Below are positions 48,498 through 60,360 of a stretch of 64,000 nt of DNA, in pieces; position 1 is the stretch's first letter; each line of letters begins with the position of its first letter. This DNA comes from Strix aluco (lineage: Eukaryota > Chordata > Aves > Strigiformes > Strigidae). The DNA lies in contig NC_133971.1 in NCBI RefSeq assembly GCF_031877795.1, positions 92,022,154 to 92,086,153 of the forward strand, given 5' to 3'. The notes below the pieces were generated by a model. That model ran no database searches. It worked only from the letters and a program-made list of their open reading frames with translations, and was not told where the DNA came from. Position numbers and translations under genes: made by a program.

Positions 48498-48617
48498 AAT
48501 AAATAGCAGAGCATCTCTCATCATCTGATGGGACTCCTAATTAATGGTTAAAACCAGCTTACAACAGTAATAGGATACATCTTAGAGAGCTTGATAGTAG
48601 CAGAGAAATGGAATAAA
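48498..48617 (+). promoter_or_regulatory. SLC14A1: Candidate poly(A) signals of gene 2
   Basis: AATAAA at 48498 (gcaataaatag) and at 48612 (ggaataaagag), about 330 and 450 bases after the stop. Either could end a short 3'UTR. Confidence 0.45.
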
Positions 48618-48949
48618 GAGTACCCTTTGCTAAGTAGAAAATAGGTGGTGAAGAATTCTACCTGGAGGATGTCTCAAGCCCAGTGGAGACAGATGTGCAT
48701 TAGCATCATCACACACAAGATGGACACAGATAAACTGCAGGCAGCATTGCTAACACTTGCAAGACTTGTGGTAAAAATCACAATAATGGCAGGGAGGGAG
48801 TGTCTATCAGCCCCACCTTTTGGATGTTTTAGTTTGCACTAGGCTTTAATGTTTCATGAAAAAAATATTTTGAGCTTACCCAGTTGCAGGGAAAAGTCTG
48901 TAAACCAAAGGCCAAGGAAGAAAATGCCAGTGAAAAGAATCTTTTTCTT

Positions 48950-48978
48950 AAAAAAATAAAAAAATAAAATAAATAAAT
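48950..48978 (+). repeat. A-rich (AAAAT)n-like simple repeat
   Basis: A runs broken by single T residues, just beyond the 3' end of gene 2. Confidence 0.85.
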
Positions 48979-50957
48979 TTCATGATTTTATGTTAATCTC
49001 ATGATTTTTCTTAATACTTGAACTTGGTCATGGGTTAGCAAAGCAGGGGATAGCAGCAGATTCATTGCTGTCCCTTTCCTATGCAGTAAAATGGCTCTGT
49101 TCAGTCTGCACACAAGTAGAATTAATTTGAACTGATCTTCTTGACTTCTCTCCCCACACTGTCCCCTTCAGCCCACAAATATCAAGTAGCAAAATGCTGC
49201 ACTGTCCCAGCCCTGCTGCTGAAGTTGCTGCTCTGCCATTTCTCTCTGCTCCGCAATGGGAAGGAGATGGTTGGCGAGACTGATGGACATAGAAGAGCTC
49301 TGTGGCAGACCAGCCTTGGTGCCTCCTCTGCACAGGTTCCTGGGGTCTGCAGGTAGGGAAGGAGGAAGCTGACTTCACACCCAACAGCGCTGGTCACCTC
49401 AATGGGTGTTAACTCAGCCACCTTTCAGCTTGGCTCATCGAGATACTTCATCTCATGATGAAGCTGACATCTTCACCACAAATACTCCATATGATCAGGT
49501 CCTTCAGTTGGCTTTAGCTTACATGCAGTAATGTTGCTCCTGGGAAAGCAGATCGAAGCCTGTTCTTGTAGCAGAAGAAATAAAAAGTAGACTGTGACCA
49601 GTGCTACTCTGGATTTTTGAGATTGGGAAAAAATATATCTTTTTAAGAACATCAAAAAGATCTGAGTAAGAAATATTCGAGATTAACTGCTGGCAGTATT
49701 TTTTGGTGAAGCGATAGGTTTTCAGATATTTGACAGTATTTCTGTATGACTGACACTCCAGAGATCACTTGTAAAAATGTACCATTTCCTGTGTTTTACT
49801 TGGTAAATAACTACATAATCTGTGTGGAGTTAATTTTTCAAAGAAAATATTCATACATTTTTGAGTTTGGTATAAATTCTTCCCTATTTATCATCACTAA
49901 GGTCTTTCAAAGACAGGTTCTCTCTTGAATGAGTAGTCTAGAAGACATTGGAAAATAAAATTATTATATCAGTGTGTGGGGGATATTTAGGAAAATTCTA
50001 ACTTCTGCTCTTTATACTTATGGCATTTTGGTGCACCAATACCTTCTTAAATGTGCAAGTGCAAAGTCTGCTTCCGTACAGGAGGTACGATCAGCCAAAG
50101 GTGCAATGTCGTGCCTGCAGAGCTGCAGGCAGAGCTGGAAACCTCCTCGAGACCAGATGAGGACTTGTTCCTAGGGGAGATGCTGGACAGGCCCCCAGAT
50201 TGGGGTTAGATGAGGTCATGTTCTGTCCAGAGGATGCACCTCTCCATCTGTCAAACTGTGATGGAAAGGGATATCTTTTGCTGTCTGAACTGACATCTCC
50301 TCACCCAGGACCATGTGTGCCCCAGAGAGGCAAACCTACAAAGTCTAGCTTTCACTTTAATGTCAAAATCTGCACTCGAGTAAGAGTACACACTTTATGA
50401 CCAGTGTAAATCAGCAGATTTCCTCCGACTAGTGCTATTTCAGCTTGCTGTTGCTGAGCAACAGGGACATTTTGGCAGTACCATAAAGAAACCATATGCA
50501 TAGAACAGAAAAACAACAAAAGATGAGTGCCATGTCTCAGCCATTAAAAAGATTTTGCACATCATTCAGAATTAATTCTTCATTTTACGCTATCCAGAGA
50601 ATTCATTCTTCCCATCACCCCATGCAAAATAACAGTTATTTGATAATTTGACATGTATATCAGTCAGAATATGCATAGCATGCTTTTTCCCATTATCGTT
50701 CATAACACGGTCTTTGCTAACAGAACCAATTTATCTTATTATTGAAAGTGTTCTTTTTTTCTTTCTTTACATCAAATAAATGCTATTCAAGTCACAGTTT
50801 TTTTCAAGCACTCTTTTTGCATTCTTGTTTCTAATCCACACATGGTATCAGACTCATATTTATGTTGGGCAGAAGTTTTGGGGTTCTTTCCTGGACTAGT
50901 TCCCTCTCAGTGTCAGCATAACATGGCAAAAGAGATGTCACTGCGTTTAACATTTCT

Positions 50958-50992
50958 AAAAAAAAAAATAAAATAAAATAAAAAAATTAAAA
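50958..50992 (+). repeat. A-rich (AAAAT)n simple repeat
   Basis: Ten A residues, then three taaaa units and a further A run. Confidence 0.88.
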
Positions 50993-51143
50993 CACAACAC
51001 CAACCCACTTGAAAACATCTGCTTGAAATCAGATTTTATCCAAAACTCTTAACTCAAATCAATTGCCTCGCTGCCATTTCTTAAGCCACTTTCATTGCTT
51101 CTGTCTGATGTGAATAATCCTGTCCAAGACTCCCAGTTCCATG

Positions 51144-51659
51144 TCAAGCAACTGCCCGTTTCCACCATTTGACACTGGTGTGTCTCCTGTCCTCCAGTAC
51201 TCTCTGCTGTGGTTCAGCTGCCCAGTAGCCCTGACTGCAGCCACACACCTCAGAGTCCTGCCTGGGGTTTGCTGTTGGACGAAAGGGAAGGGAAAGTGGA
51301 AATGACAACTTCAGATGAGAAATTGCAGGATGCTGAGCAAGGACCAGCAGATTTTTGTCAGCAGAGCTCTCCTCTCTCCCTTCCCAAAGCAGTTCTGCTT
51401 CTTCACAGATCCCAGGGCATGCTGAAAGCACCAGCAGCAGTACCAAAACACAGGCTACAGCCCTCATTTCCCCTTCCCCCAGCAAACCAGTATCTGGACA
51501 AGTGCAGAAGAGGCCAGTATTGATCCATGCAGTGAAGACCATAAACCCTTGATAATGCTGAACTGGGAGGAGAAAACGTTCAGCCCAGGTTACCTGAGCA
51601 CCAGACCCAAGGGCTGGTTGCAGAAACAGGACCAAAAGCAAGAGGTATGAGTGCAGCAC
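51144..51659 (-). CDS. Unrecognised minus-strand reading frame with signal-peptide-like start (171 aa unspliced)
   Basis: I do not recognise this protein. The frame starts with MLHSYLLLLVLFLQPALGSG, a good secretory signal by composition, and an internal methionine at residue 65 (51467) starts a second signal-like segment, MRAVACVLVLLLVLSACPG. The rest has no recognised domain. Splice signals are present on this strand: a donor right after the first signal (GCTCAG|GTAACC, GT at 51593-51592) and a strong pyrimidine-rich acceptor ending at 51272. Joining them keeps an open frame to a stop at 51094-51092, giving an 81-aa secreted-type product. An overlapping 104-codon frame on the other strand shows that stop codons are rare here anyway. 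May be chance; may be a small secreted protein gene. Confidence 0.2.
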   Translation of the reverse strand: MLHSYLLLLVLFLQPALGSGAQVTWAERFLLPVQHYQGFMVFTAWINTGLFCTCPDTGLLGEGEMRAVACVLVLLLVLSACPGICEEAELLWEGREESSADKNLLVLAQHPAISHLKLSFPLSLPFRPTANPRQDSEVCGCSQGYWAAEPQQRVLEDRRHTSVKWWKRAVA

Positions 51660-52961
51660 ACTAGCATTTTAGATGCTTAAATCTGGGGACATGCAATAAT
51701 ACAATGTCCTTTATCTGATCCTCCAGGACTGTTGTGGGTTTTCTTTGGTTTTAACACGTTTTACATGAGATATAAACAGTATAAAGAATGCTAGTGTTGA
51801 TAATTATCTAATCTTTTGAATCTTGATATTTAGTGTAAAGGGTAGAATTGGCACAGAATTTGGCCATAGCTAGGAAAAATTCACCTGCTAAGAAAGACGG
51901 TAGCCACAAGGAAGCAGGGCTGTGCGTTCAAAATAAATACTTGATTATTTTCCCCTCCCTCAAAGTCTAGGCATTGCAAAGGCCACTATAGCAAGTGAAT
52001 TGTTAGACACAGATGAATGATGCTTTCTCTTTGTCTTGCCATGGAAACCTGCCTTCAGGTGGTAAGGCCTTTTTTATTACCAGCAGTTCAGCTTACTCCA
52101 GATTTTGAATGAGATGGGGAAACAGGGTAACTCTCAAAGCAAATACATCCCAATGACTTAAGACCCTCACTCTGCTTATTCTTAAAGGCACAGATAGATC
52201 AAGGTGCTTAGTTTCCCATGCATAGAAATGGGAAATGTTTAAACAGGAGTTGGAAGCCTTAATATTTCATAGCTGTGGGGCTTAGGTCCCCAAAGGCTAC
52301 GTCCATGCTGATAAATGAAAAGGATCAGGTGCTGGCACACAGACACCCACCCAGCTTGACTGAGCACACACGCCCTGGCACAATCCCAGCCTTTGTCAAC
52401 CAGCATCCCCCAGACAGGGTCTAGACACAGCTCAGCAAGAAGCATGGACCTCTCTTGGCTCCTCGGCACTTCCTACACCAATTAATATTTAAAGATGTTT
52501 CACTTGCAAAGGGGCTCTGACGGTCAAATTACCTGCCTTGAGGTTGAGCCCTCCTGACTTGCTATTGCATTTCAGTGCAAAGCAAAACAACTTTGCCGCA
52601 TAACGTTCCTGCACTTTTCATCAGCGAGAACCCTTTCGTGCCCAACTGTTTGTAAACACAGTCTCCTGGTCTTGCACATGTTGGGGTTTAGCTCCTGCAC
52701 TGCGGGGCTGCTGCCCACCCTGCCTCCAGCATTGGGGCCAAAGACACCCTTGGCACACACGAGGGCCAGACCACAGGAGACTGCAATGTTGAAGCCCTGC
52801 CCTTTGCCTGACAGAAGTACTTGTCTGGGGGTAGAAAGAGGAACAGAAATAGGGGCAATATTGGGCGCAAGGACAGCTCTTAAAAAAAGCAGATTTAATG
52901 CTGTCCCACCCTTTTAGGGGGAGAATTTTTGGGCCCCTCTCTTCAAAAAGGCCATTGAATG

Positions 52962-53432
52962 ACTCGAGCGTGTCCAGAAAAGGGCAACGGAGCTGGTGCA
53001 GGGTCTGGAGCACAGGTGTGATGGGGAGCGGCTGAGGGAACTGGGGGGGTTTAGTCTGGAGAAGAGGAGGCTGAGGGGAGACCTCATGGCCCTCTCCAAC
53101 TCCCTGAAAGGAGGGTGCAGAGAGGGGGGATGAGTCTCTTGAGCCAAGGAACAAGCGCCAGGACAAGAGGGAATGGCCTCAAGCTGCGCCAGGGCAGGGT
53201 CAGACTGGCTCTTAGGAAGGATTTCTTTGCAGAAGGGGCTGTTGGGCGTTGGAATGGGCTGCCCAGGGCAGGGGGGGAGTCCCCATCCCTGGAGGGGTTG
53301 ATGAGTCAGGTTGACCCAGTGCTGAGGGATCTGGTGGAGTTGAGAACGGTCAGTGTGAGGTTCATGGTTGGGCTGGATGAGCTTCAAGGGTCTTTTCCAA
53401 CTAGGATGATTCTGGGATTCTGTGAAATAAAG
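52962..53432 (+). mobile_element. CR1 LINE fragment, 3' end
   Basis: Very similar to the copy at 30091: the same gggtctggagcacaggtgtg, ggggagcggctgagggaact and ccccatccctggaggggtt blocks, ending in a degenerate attctgggattctgtgaaa. Belongs to the same CR1 subfamily. Long open frames on both strands here are by-products of the element. Confidence 0.93.
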
Positions 53433-55136
53433 ACGGGGAGGGAACACAAGTAATTCTGCAACCTGGTGGTTCTGGGCATCACCCAAGAAAGGTTCTGGGC
53501 ATCACGCTGAAGAAGGATGCTAGTGAGAACCAGCAAAAGGGAGGCTGAAATGGCAAACCTGTGACAGAGGAGGTCATGTTGCTTCATGTTATGGCAAGAG
53601 CCTCAGAGACTGGGGTAACAAGATCCAGTCTGAGGCTGGATGAAATCCTGCCCACAATACCAGTATTTCAAACTGCCCCAGGGAGCGATGCAGCTGGAAA
53701 GCTGGCCCCAGATGTGAAGCGTATTCAACTGCCGTGAGAAGGTTTTTCTCACAACAAATTCAAGCACTTAGAAGCGAGCAACGAAATCATTCCTGTGATC
53801 AAATAGCAGTACCTGTGCAGGAAAATACGGCTCAGTTGTGTATGTAACGTTAGAGCAATTGTTTCCACTTTAGGCCCAGTGAGGTCAATGAGATTATTTT
53901 TTTGAGTAAATAAAACTGCATGTGCACATGATTGCAAAATTGGGAGTTTAAATGCGAACACCTTCTAGGAAAATCTGTATTTTCCTTTCTTTTGCCTCCT
54001 GTGAAAATATATAGATTAGAAACTGGATGGGAACCATGGGCTTGGAATACTGACAAACTACAAATCCCCTCACTTCAGATTAAATATTCTTAGATTCATC
54101 AACAGTTTAATCGAATAAGGCTGAGATCAGTGGGAGGTTAAGGATCAGATTTGTTAATTAGTATAATTAAAGAAATAATACTAGGAAAAGCATGCTTCTG
54201 GCATGGTGTACTGGGAAAGAAAAGAAAGAATTTTTTCAAGTGGAATTTTCCAGCAAGCAGTCCTGGTGCCTCAGCCATAAAGCAGCTATAAAACACATTG
54301 TAGTATATAGTTTTGGTGGGGGAGGATGTGATACTCTACAAGAAAATCAGCCACTCTGGACTACATTGCTGCCTGCACAAAGGATTTGCTACAGGTGAAG
54401 ACACTACTCATAGCTCTATCCTCCACTGTCTGTAGTCTCATACCACATAGACATGAGAAAATGTAGGACAACCCAGCAGTGTAGTTTTCAACTTTATAGA
54501 AAATCTTTGATTGGTCTCCTAACAATAGATTTTTTTTTTTTTTTAAAAAAACAAACTAAATGAAGGGAATTAAGGGTTGCATCTCTATCTTTGAATTTCC
54601 TTTTCTATTAAAGAGGCCATTCTAATAATCTCATGATACCTTCCCTTTCCATACCTGCTGCTTATGAGACACAGAAGTAGGCTATTTAAAGAGACTACAA
54701 AACTTGAAAACAGCTTCTAAGAAACAGAGAGGGAAGTTACAAACTGAGGTGAGTAGAAGTAACCTCCCTGGTCACTTCCTGCACTGTCATTGCAAGCTGA
54801 GGTAGAATTCGCCCTCACGCAGAGGGTGGGATGCTCTGCCCTGCTGCCAGGTTACGTTCTGCATGTGTATTGCAGAGGCTGCAACATCTGTGAAAGGCCA
54901 ATCAAATGTGCAGGGCAAGACAATTACATGTGTCTAGAAAAACAAACAGGGTAGAGCAGATACATCTCTAGATTTCAGGAAAAAATGTTTCAGAACACCA
55001 GTGAGCTACAAATTTAACAGCCTGACTATCATTAAGGATCTGTGCATAAAGTTCTAGGACTTATACTGAAAAAAAAACCAGAATGGGAACATGACTTTGT
55101 ACTGAACACTCTGCATAAGAATCCAATATATGTGTC

Positions 55137-55158
55137 TACACACATACACACACACATA
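55137..55158 (+). repeat. Short imperfect (CA)n repeat
   Basis: Acacacatacacacacacat, followed 15 bases on by another actacacacatac. Confidence 0.8.
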
Positions 55159-58100
55159 GATGTGACTACACACATACCAGGCAAACCCTCTGCATTTCTC
55201 CTTCTCATCTCTAAAAGAAGATGTATCACACTCTTTTTTTAACTTGCCTTGCCTGTCTTTATCCTTTAGATGTCTCTGTGGTCAGGCAATGCTTGTCTCC
55301 TGCTGTGGTCTCTGTGATAATAATGTCTGGCACTCACCAAATGCTGCCCCAGTAAGGCCCAGATACATCTTGTTTGTCTTCAGAGACTCTTGTTGAGATG
55401 CCAACCTTTGGAGCCTGGTAGCTACAAACACTTTATACAATTCATGGGGGGAGAGAATGATTCCAGGTGGAGAGAGATATTCAAGGTAGAGAGAGAAGCG
55501 CTTCAGTAATTCCATGATAATACACCACTTTCTGAAATAGTCAGCTAAGTGGGAGCAGCCTATCTTTCTCTGTTGACCACAGAAGGGCTGAGGGCAACTA
55601 GACGCCCACTTTAATGACAACCAAGTTATATGGGACAAATCTGGGCTGTGAGTGTAGATCCACAAAGGGTCTAGGCCCACAATGAAACAGCTCCCAAGAG
55701 GCACAACATGACTGTGTATTGGCTAATGTCCAGCTTAAGCCTAAATTCAAGATTAGATCCTCAAAATTCCTGCCTCACTATGTGTTGCCTATAAAGTATC
55801 CAGAGGACCACAGATAAAGAAAATTAAATTTAGGTGTCTACATGTTGCCATCTACATGTGTCTTAAATGTCAAAGTCCTGCTCTAGCCAATGGAGATACA
55901 GTCAATGCAGTCCATGGAGTCCAGACAGCAATTCAGCTGGCCAGATGTGGAGGTCAATTTTAGGGCATGCTGAATCATTCTCTAGACCCCATGGACACTA
56001 CTGACTAGAACTACACTGATCCTAACAAAAGCCTGGATGACCACTCATGCATATACACCAACAAGTAGGTTTGTCATCTTGGAGGTGACCACACCCATGT
56101 GCACAGCTCCTTGCTCTTGGACACGTCCAGAACCATCTGAATCCTGAGCCACTCATGCCTGGCCAATAATCCTCTTGAATGAAGTGCTCCTTCCTCTTAA
56201 CCTGACTGAAGGGTCTAATTCAGCAGGTAACATGAGCATCTCAGAGCATGCTCACAGACCCACATACACAAGAGGAGGAAGAAGTGGTGTTCCTTTCTCT
56301 GTCCTGAACTGGTACCTGTATTCAGCACAATACCACATAGGCATATACCACCCTTATCTACCTTGCTATATGCTCTAATCATCTCACATTATGTACTCAT
56401 TTGAACAGAGACTGAATTCTCTACCCTACTCTGTCATGAGTACTGGAAGGCTCCTGAGAAAACACTGAAACAGCTTAGTGGGCTAATTCTAGATGGTAGC
56501 TCAAGAAATAGGCAAAGGCTCTGAGCGAAGTATGCCACATCTTCCCCAAAGCCTTTCTACCAGGTAGTCCAGGAAACTCCCTGCCCACCGTGATGCTCTC
56601 TTGGTTCGCTGGTCATGCCAGTGAATCATGAGCAAAACACTTGGAGGTTAAGAGGTGGACGACTGAGGATCCCAGCATTTCTGCTCTCTGGGAACTGAGC
56701 CATCATATGATATATAGCACCACACTCTAGAGAGTTAGATCATATAAAGGAGAGCAGAATCCATCTAGTTTTGTTTCAAGTTGCGATTCTGAACCCTGGT
56801 TTCTCACACAAGGAAAGAGAGAGGGAGGTGGAAAGTCATGTTACTTTGGAGAAAGCAAAAACATCACTTGTAAGTGGAAAATGCCTGCTCTCTAAAAAAA
56901 ACTGCGAGTGGGTCTTTACTGCTCTTCAAAATACAGAATGGAACTACACGCTCAAAATATTTCATTTTCTGGGGTTTAACTTTTCATGGGAGAAACAAAT
57001 ACAACATTATTTGTGCTGAGATGCTAAAACACAAATAAGACTCTCAGCAAGCAGTCAAGGGGAATCCGTCTAAGGCCTCTTCACTGCTAGTCTATAGAAA
57101 TGTTGTCACCTCATCTGCCAGCCCCAGTGAACTCGTCATTCATCTCACTAGCTATCCTGATGCTGAACACCTTTTGTGTGTGTAAAAAAGGTAGATAGGT
57201 TTTGTTAGTGACGACAAACAGGCCACATAGTAGTAGCTTGTGTTACATCTGTCTCCCCTGACCTGAACTTTCTCTTGTCTGCGGGACAAGAATATAAGAA
57301 AACTTCCTATATCTGGAATTCCTATATATTTTTCATTACACATTTCTAGTTCATCCCCATCCTGCCTTTGCTCTCTTTTTTTTTCCTCTACTCACATGAC
57401 AGTGAACACCTACAACAAGTGGCAGCATCTGACAGCAAATGCAGGATCCTCAGCCACCTCCTGCTGCCTGGAATGTCCTGACTTTACTCTCAGCCAGAGG
57501 AAGATACAACCCTTCCCTATGTTCATGCACCCCCTGCACACAAAGCAGCAGTTTTCACCTGAATAGGAAGATCCAGAATGATAAACTCCTTGACACATCT
57601 CTCCAATTTACTTCAGCATAACCCAACAGATCACTTATCTTCAACTTACCCTTATCTGAACTGCGTAGGTGACTCAACCCTACCTATGCACAGAATATCT
57701 TCAAAATACAAACTGTCCCTCCCTGGAGAGATAAATCTCACTTAACAGCAAGTGTTGGGTGGTGGTGCCTTAGCAACAAGATGCACCTTTGTGTGTAACT
57801 TTTCTGCCAGGCACTGTGAGCAGCTAGCAGGTTTGCTGTGTGTAATGAACCCAAGTTTTATCCAAGAGACAAGGAACACAGCAATAATCTGGAACAATTA
57901 AAAGTCAATTAAACAAGCCCACAGGGATATTGAACTTCTGTTCTTTGCCCCAAGAAACCCCTTCCCTTTTTGGCCATCCCACCATGAATGGCTCTTTGAG
58001 CCTTCCCTCCCTTTTCCATTTTCCCATTCCTGGTTTGCAGTCTGTTGATGGTGATGGACATGGGCACCAGCCCCTCTGGGGAAGCATTCTATCTTCACCA

Positions 58101-60177
58101 CCACCACCAAACATTTTGAATTTTACTTATGCTTGAATATCCTTAGCCACAACACTCTCCTACTAGAGCTTGTTCTGGGGCTCCCTGAACCCACATTCCT
58201 GTCACAGCAGTGTCCATCCATAGGCATCCATGAGCAGGACTCTTGCTGGAGTTCACTCAACCCTTGCTGCCCTCAGCAGCTTGTTGGAAAGTACATACCA
58301 TTCATTTCTCTTCCAAAACACCTAAAGGCACAGGATTTCATCTCTGTGGGGTGAAGAATGATGAAAGACATGTGACCTGGCAAAAGAGTCCACAGCACCA
58401 GAGACGTGCTCTGTCCAGGTACAAGAGCAGCATTCCCTGAGGACTAGGATAGCAAAAAAGCTATTACAGAGGCATTCAGTAAAGGTTTCATGTGGGCAGA
58501 TTACATACCATTTGATCACCATCTACATGATACAGAAGACACTGTTTGGTTACATTAGTTTAACTGGAAAAGACCCAAAAACGGATTCAGGAAAGAGAGG
58601 ATCCACACAGCAATGCAGCAGACAGACCAGCCCATCCAAAACATAGTGGGGATTTTACATAAGGGGGCATGAGATTACATTTAGCCGAAACATGAGTGAT
58701 ACAGCTTTGGGAAGAATTTGCCATGTTACAATTTTTTATTTTACTAAGCCAAAGCTAAAGGCTGAAAGCTGATACAAAGCAGAGAGAGAATGAGATTAGT
58801 TTTGAAAGGGCAAATGCCCACTAACACAGAAAATGATAGATGTTGTGAACTGAAAGTTGTGCTCGGGATTAAGAGCAGAATAGCAGGAACAGCAGAAAAT
58901 AAGATCTATCCTTATCCCTGAGATGTTTGCAGATGCGCTGAAAAGAAGCAGAGGGGTGTTACAGAAATAAATTACATCTAATGTGCTTGAGAAATGGGCT
59001 CAATTAGATTGAGACATCCAGACTTTCTCCACTGAATACCAAAAGCTTTTTTCTTTAGTACAAAAATGTTTATTGTTTTATACTTTATGAAAATTCCAGA
59101 AAAACATCTTTCTCCTGACTGATACCTCTTGGAAGCTGAAGTTGTCTCTCATCTTCAGCACAAGCAAGGTTCAGGAGCAGCTGGTGCCAAAGAAGGATTT
59201 ACACAAAAGGGATGCAGTCTGCACAGCTCCAGCTTAAATTCTGCTGGGATCTTGTGGACTGGTCCTTCACAGCAAGTGAAACCAGCCATCAGCTCCTTTC
59301 CAGTACAGCTGAAAATCACAGCTGTGAGCGTTTCACTGCCTCCCAGGGTGGCAATCCTGCAAACAATCAGGAATCCACAAGACTCACATAGACCAGCCAG
59401 GTGAAACCAGTGCCACCCTTCAAGCTAGAGCACATGGCAGGCCAAGGACTTTTGAAGCCTACGACAGCAGAGGAGGAATGTCAGCAAGAATGCCGTGCAG
59501 GAAAGGCACACTGTCCTTACAACAATCCTTCTCCCAGAGGAGGCTGCTAACCTGTATGTCGCAGATTTACGTCATAAAGCTAAGGAGGTAACAGAGGCCC
59601 CATTTGCGACGTGAGCCATAATCACGCCAGCAAGTTTTGCACGTTCATTTGTTCCATTGTCCTTTCAAAGAATGATGGCTATTTGTAACACTTGCAGAAA
59701 CCTGTGCTTTTAGATCAAGCTGTGAGCAAGCAACAAAAGAAACGCACCCAAACAGCTCTGACTTCAGACTCGTGGAGCTGTTCATGTGCTCCCCAAATAC
59801 ACTAGCCAGATTTTTCCTGATCATGGGAGAGGTAACAACATACCAGTGCTGGAGAAGACAGTTGCTTACAGACATGTCACAAAGCCATCCAGGATTTAAG
59901 TTCTTCTGGGAACCTATCCAAAAGCATTCAAGGATAACTGAGAATCATTTATACGCTCAGAGAAAAAGGGCTAAAGACCTAGATTATTCAGAATAATCAA
60001 CCCTGATGGTCACATGAGTGATTGCACATCAGAAGACGCACATGTCTGTTCTTCCTTGTTAAATCATGGGCTAATCTTTCTACAGTATGATTATTTATTA
60101 CAAAGTAACGCCTTTTGCCTACAAGAACTTGGCTCTGTTTTATCAGTGTGAGCTAGATAAAAATCTGTCTGTATTAC

Positions 60178-60360
60178 AACACTGGCACAGGTTGCCCAGA
60201 GAGGTGGTAGATGTCCCATCCCTGGAAACATTCCAGGCCAGGTTGGACAGGACTCTGAGCAACCTGATCTAGTGGAAGATGTCCCTGCCCATGGCAGGGG
60301 GTTGGACTAGATGGCCTTTAAAAGTCCTTTCCAACCCAAACCATTCTATGATTCTATAAC
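60178..60360 (+). mobile_element. CR1 LINE fragment, extreme 3' end
   Basis: Short 5'-truncated copy: ggcacaggttgcccagagag, ccaggccaggttggacagga, ggcagggggttggactagat, ending ccattctatgattctata. It retains the canonical 3' terminal repeat, and corresponds to the same part of the element as the reverse copy at 25820. Confidence 0.92.

Noticed and set aside
52621-53486. Long minus-strand frames of 181 and 190 codons, and a plus-strand frame of 112 codons
   Set aside because: They lie over or beside the CR1 fragment at 52962; the frames are by-products of that GC-rich repeat.
55282-55704. 140-codon minus-strand frame
   Set aside because: No signal, domain or splice context; surrounding sequence looks non-coding.
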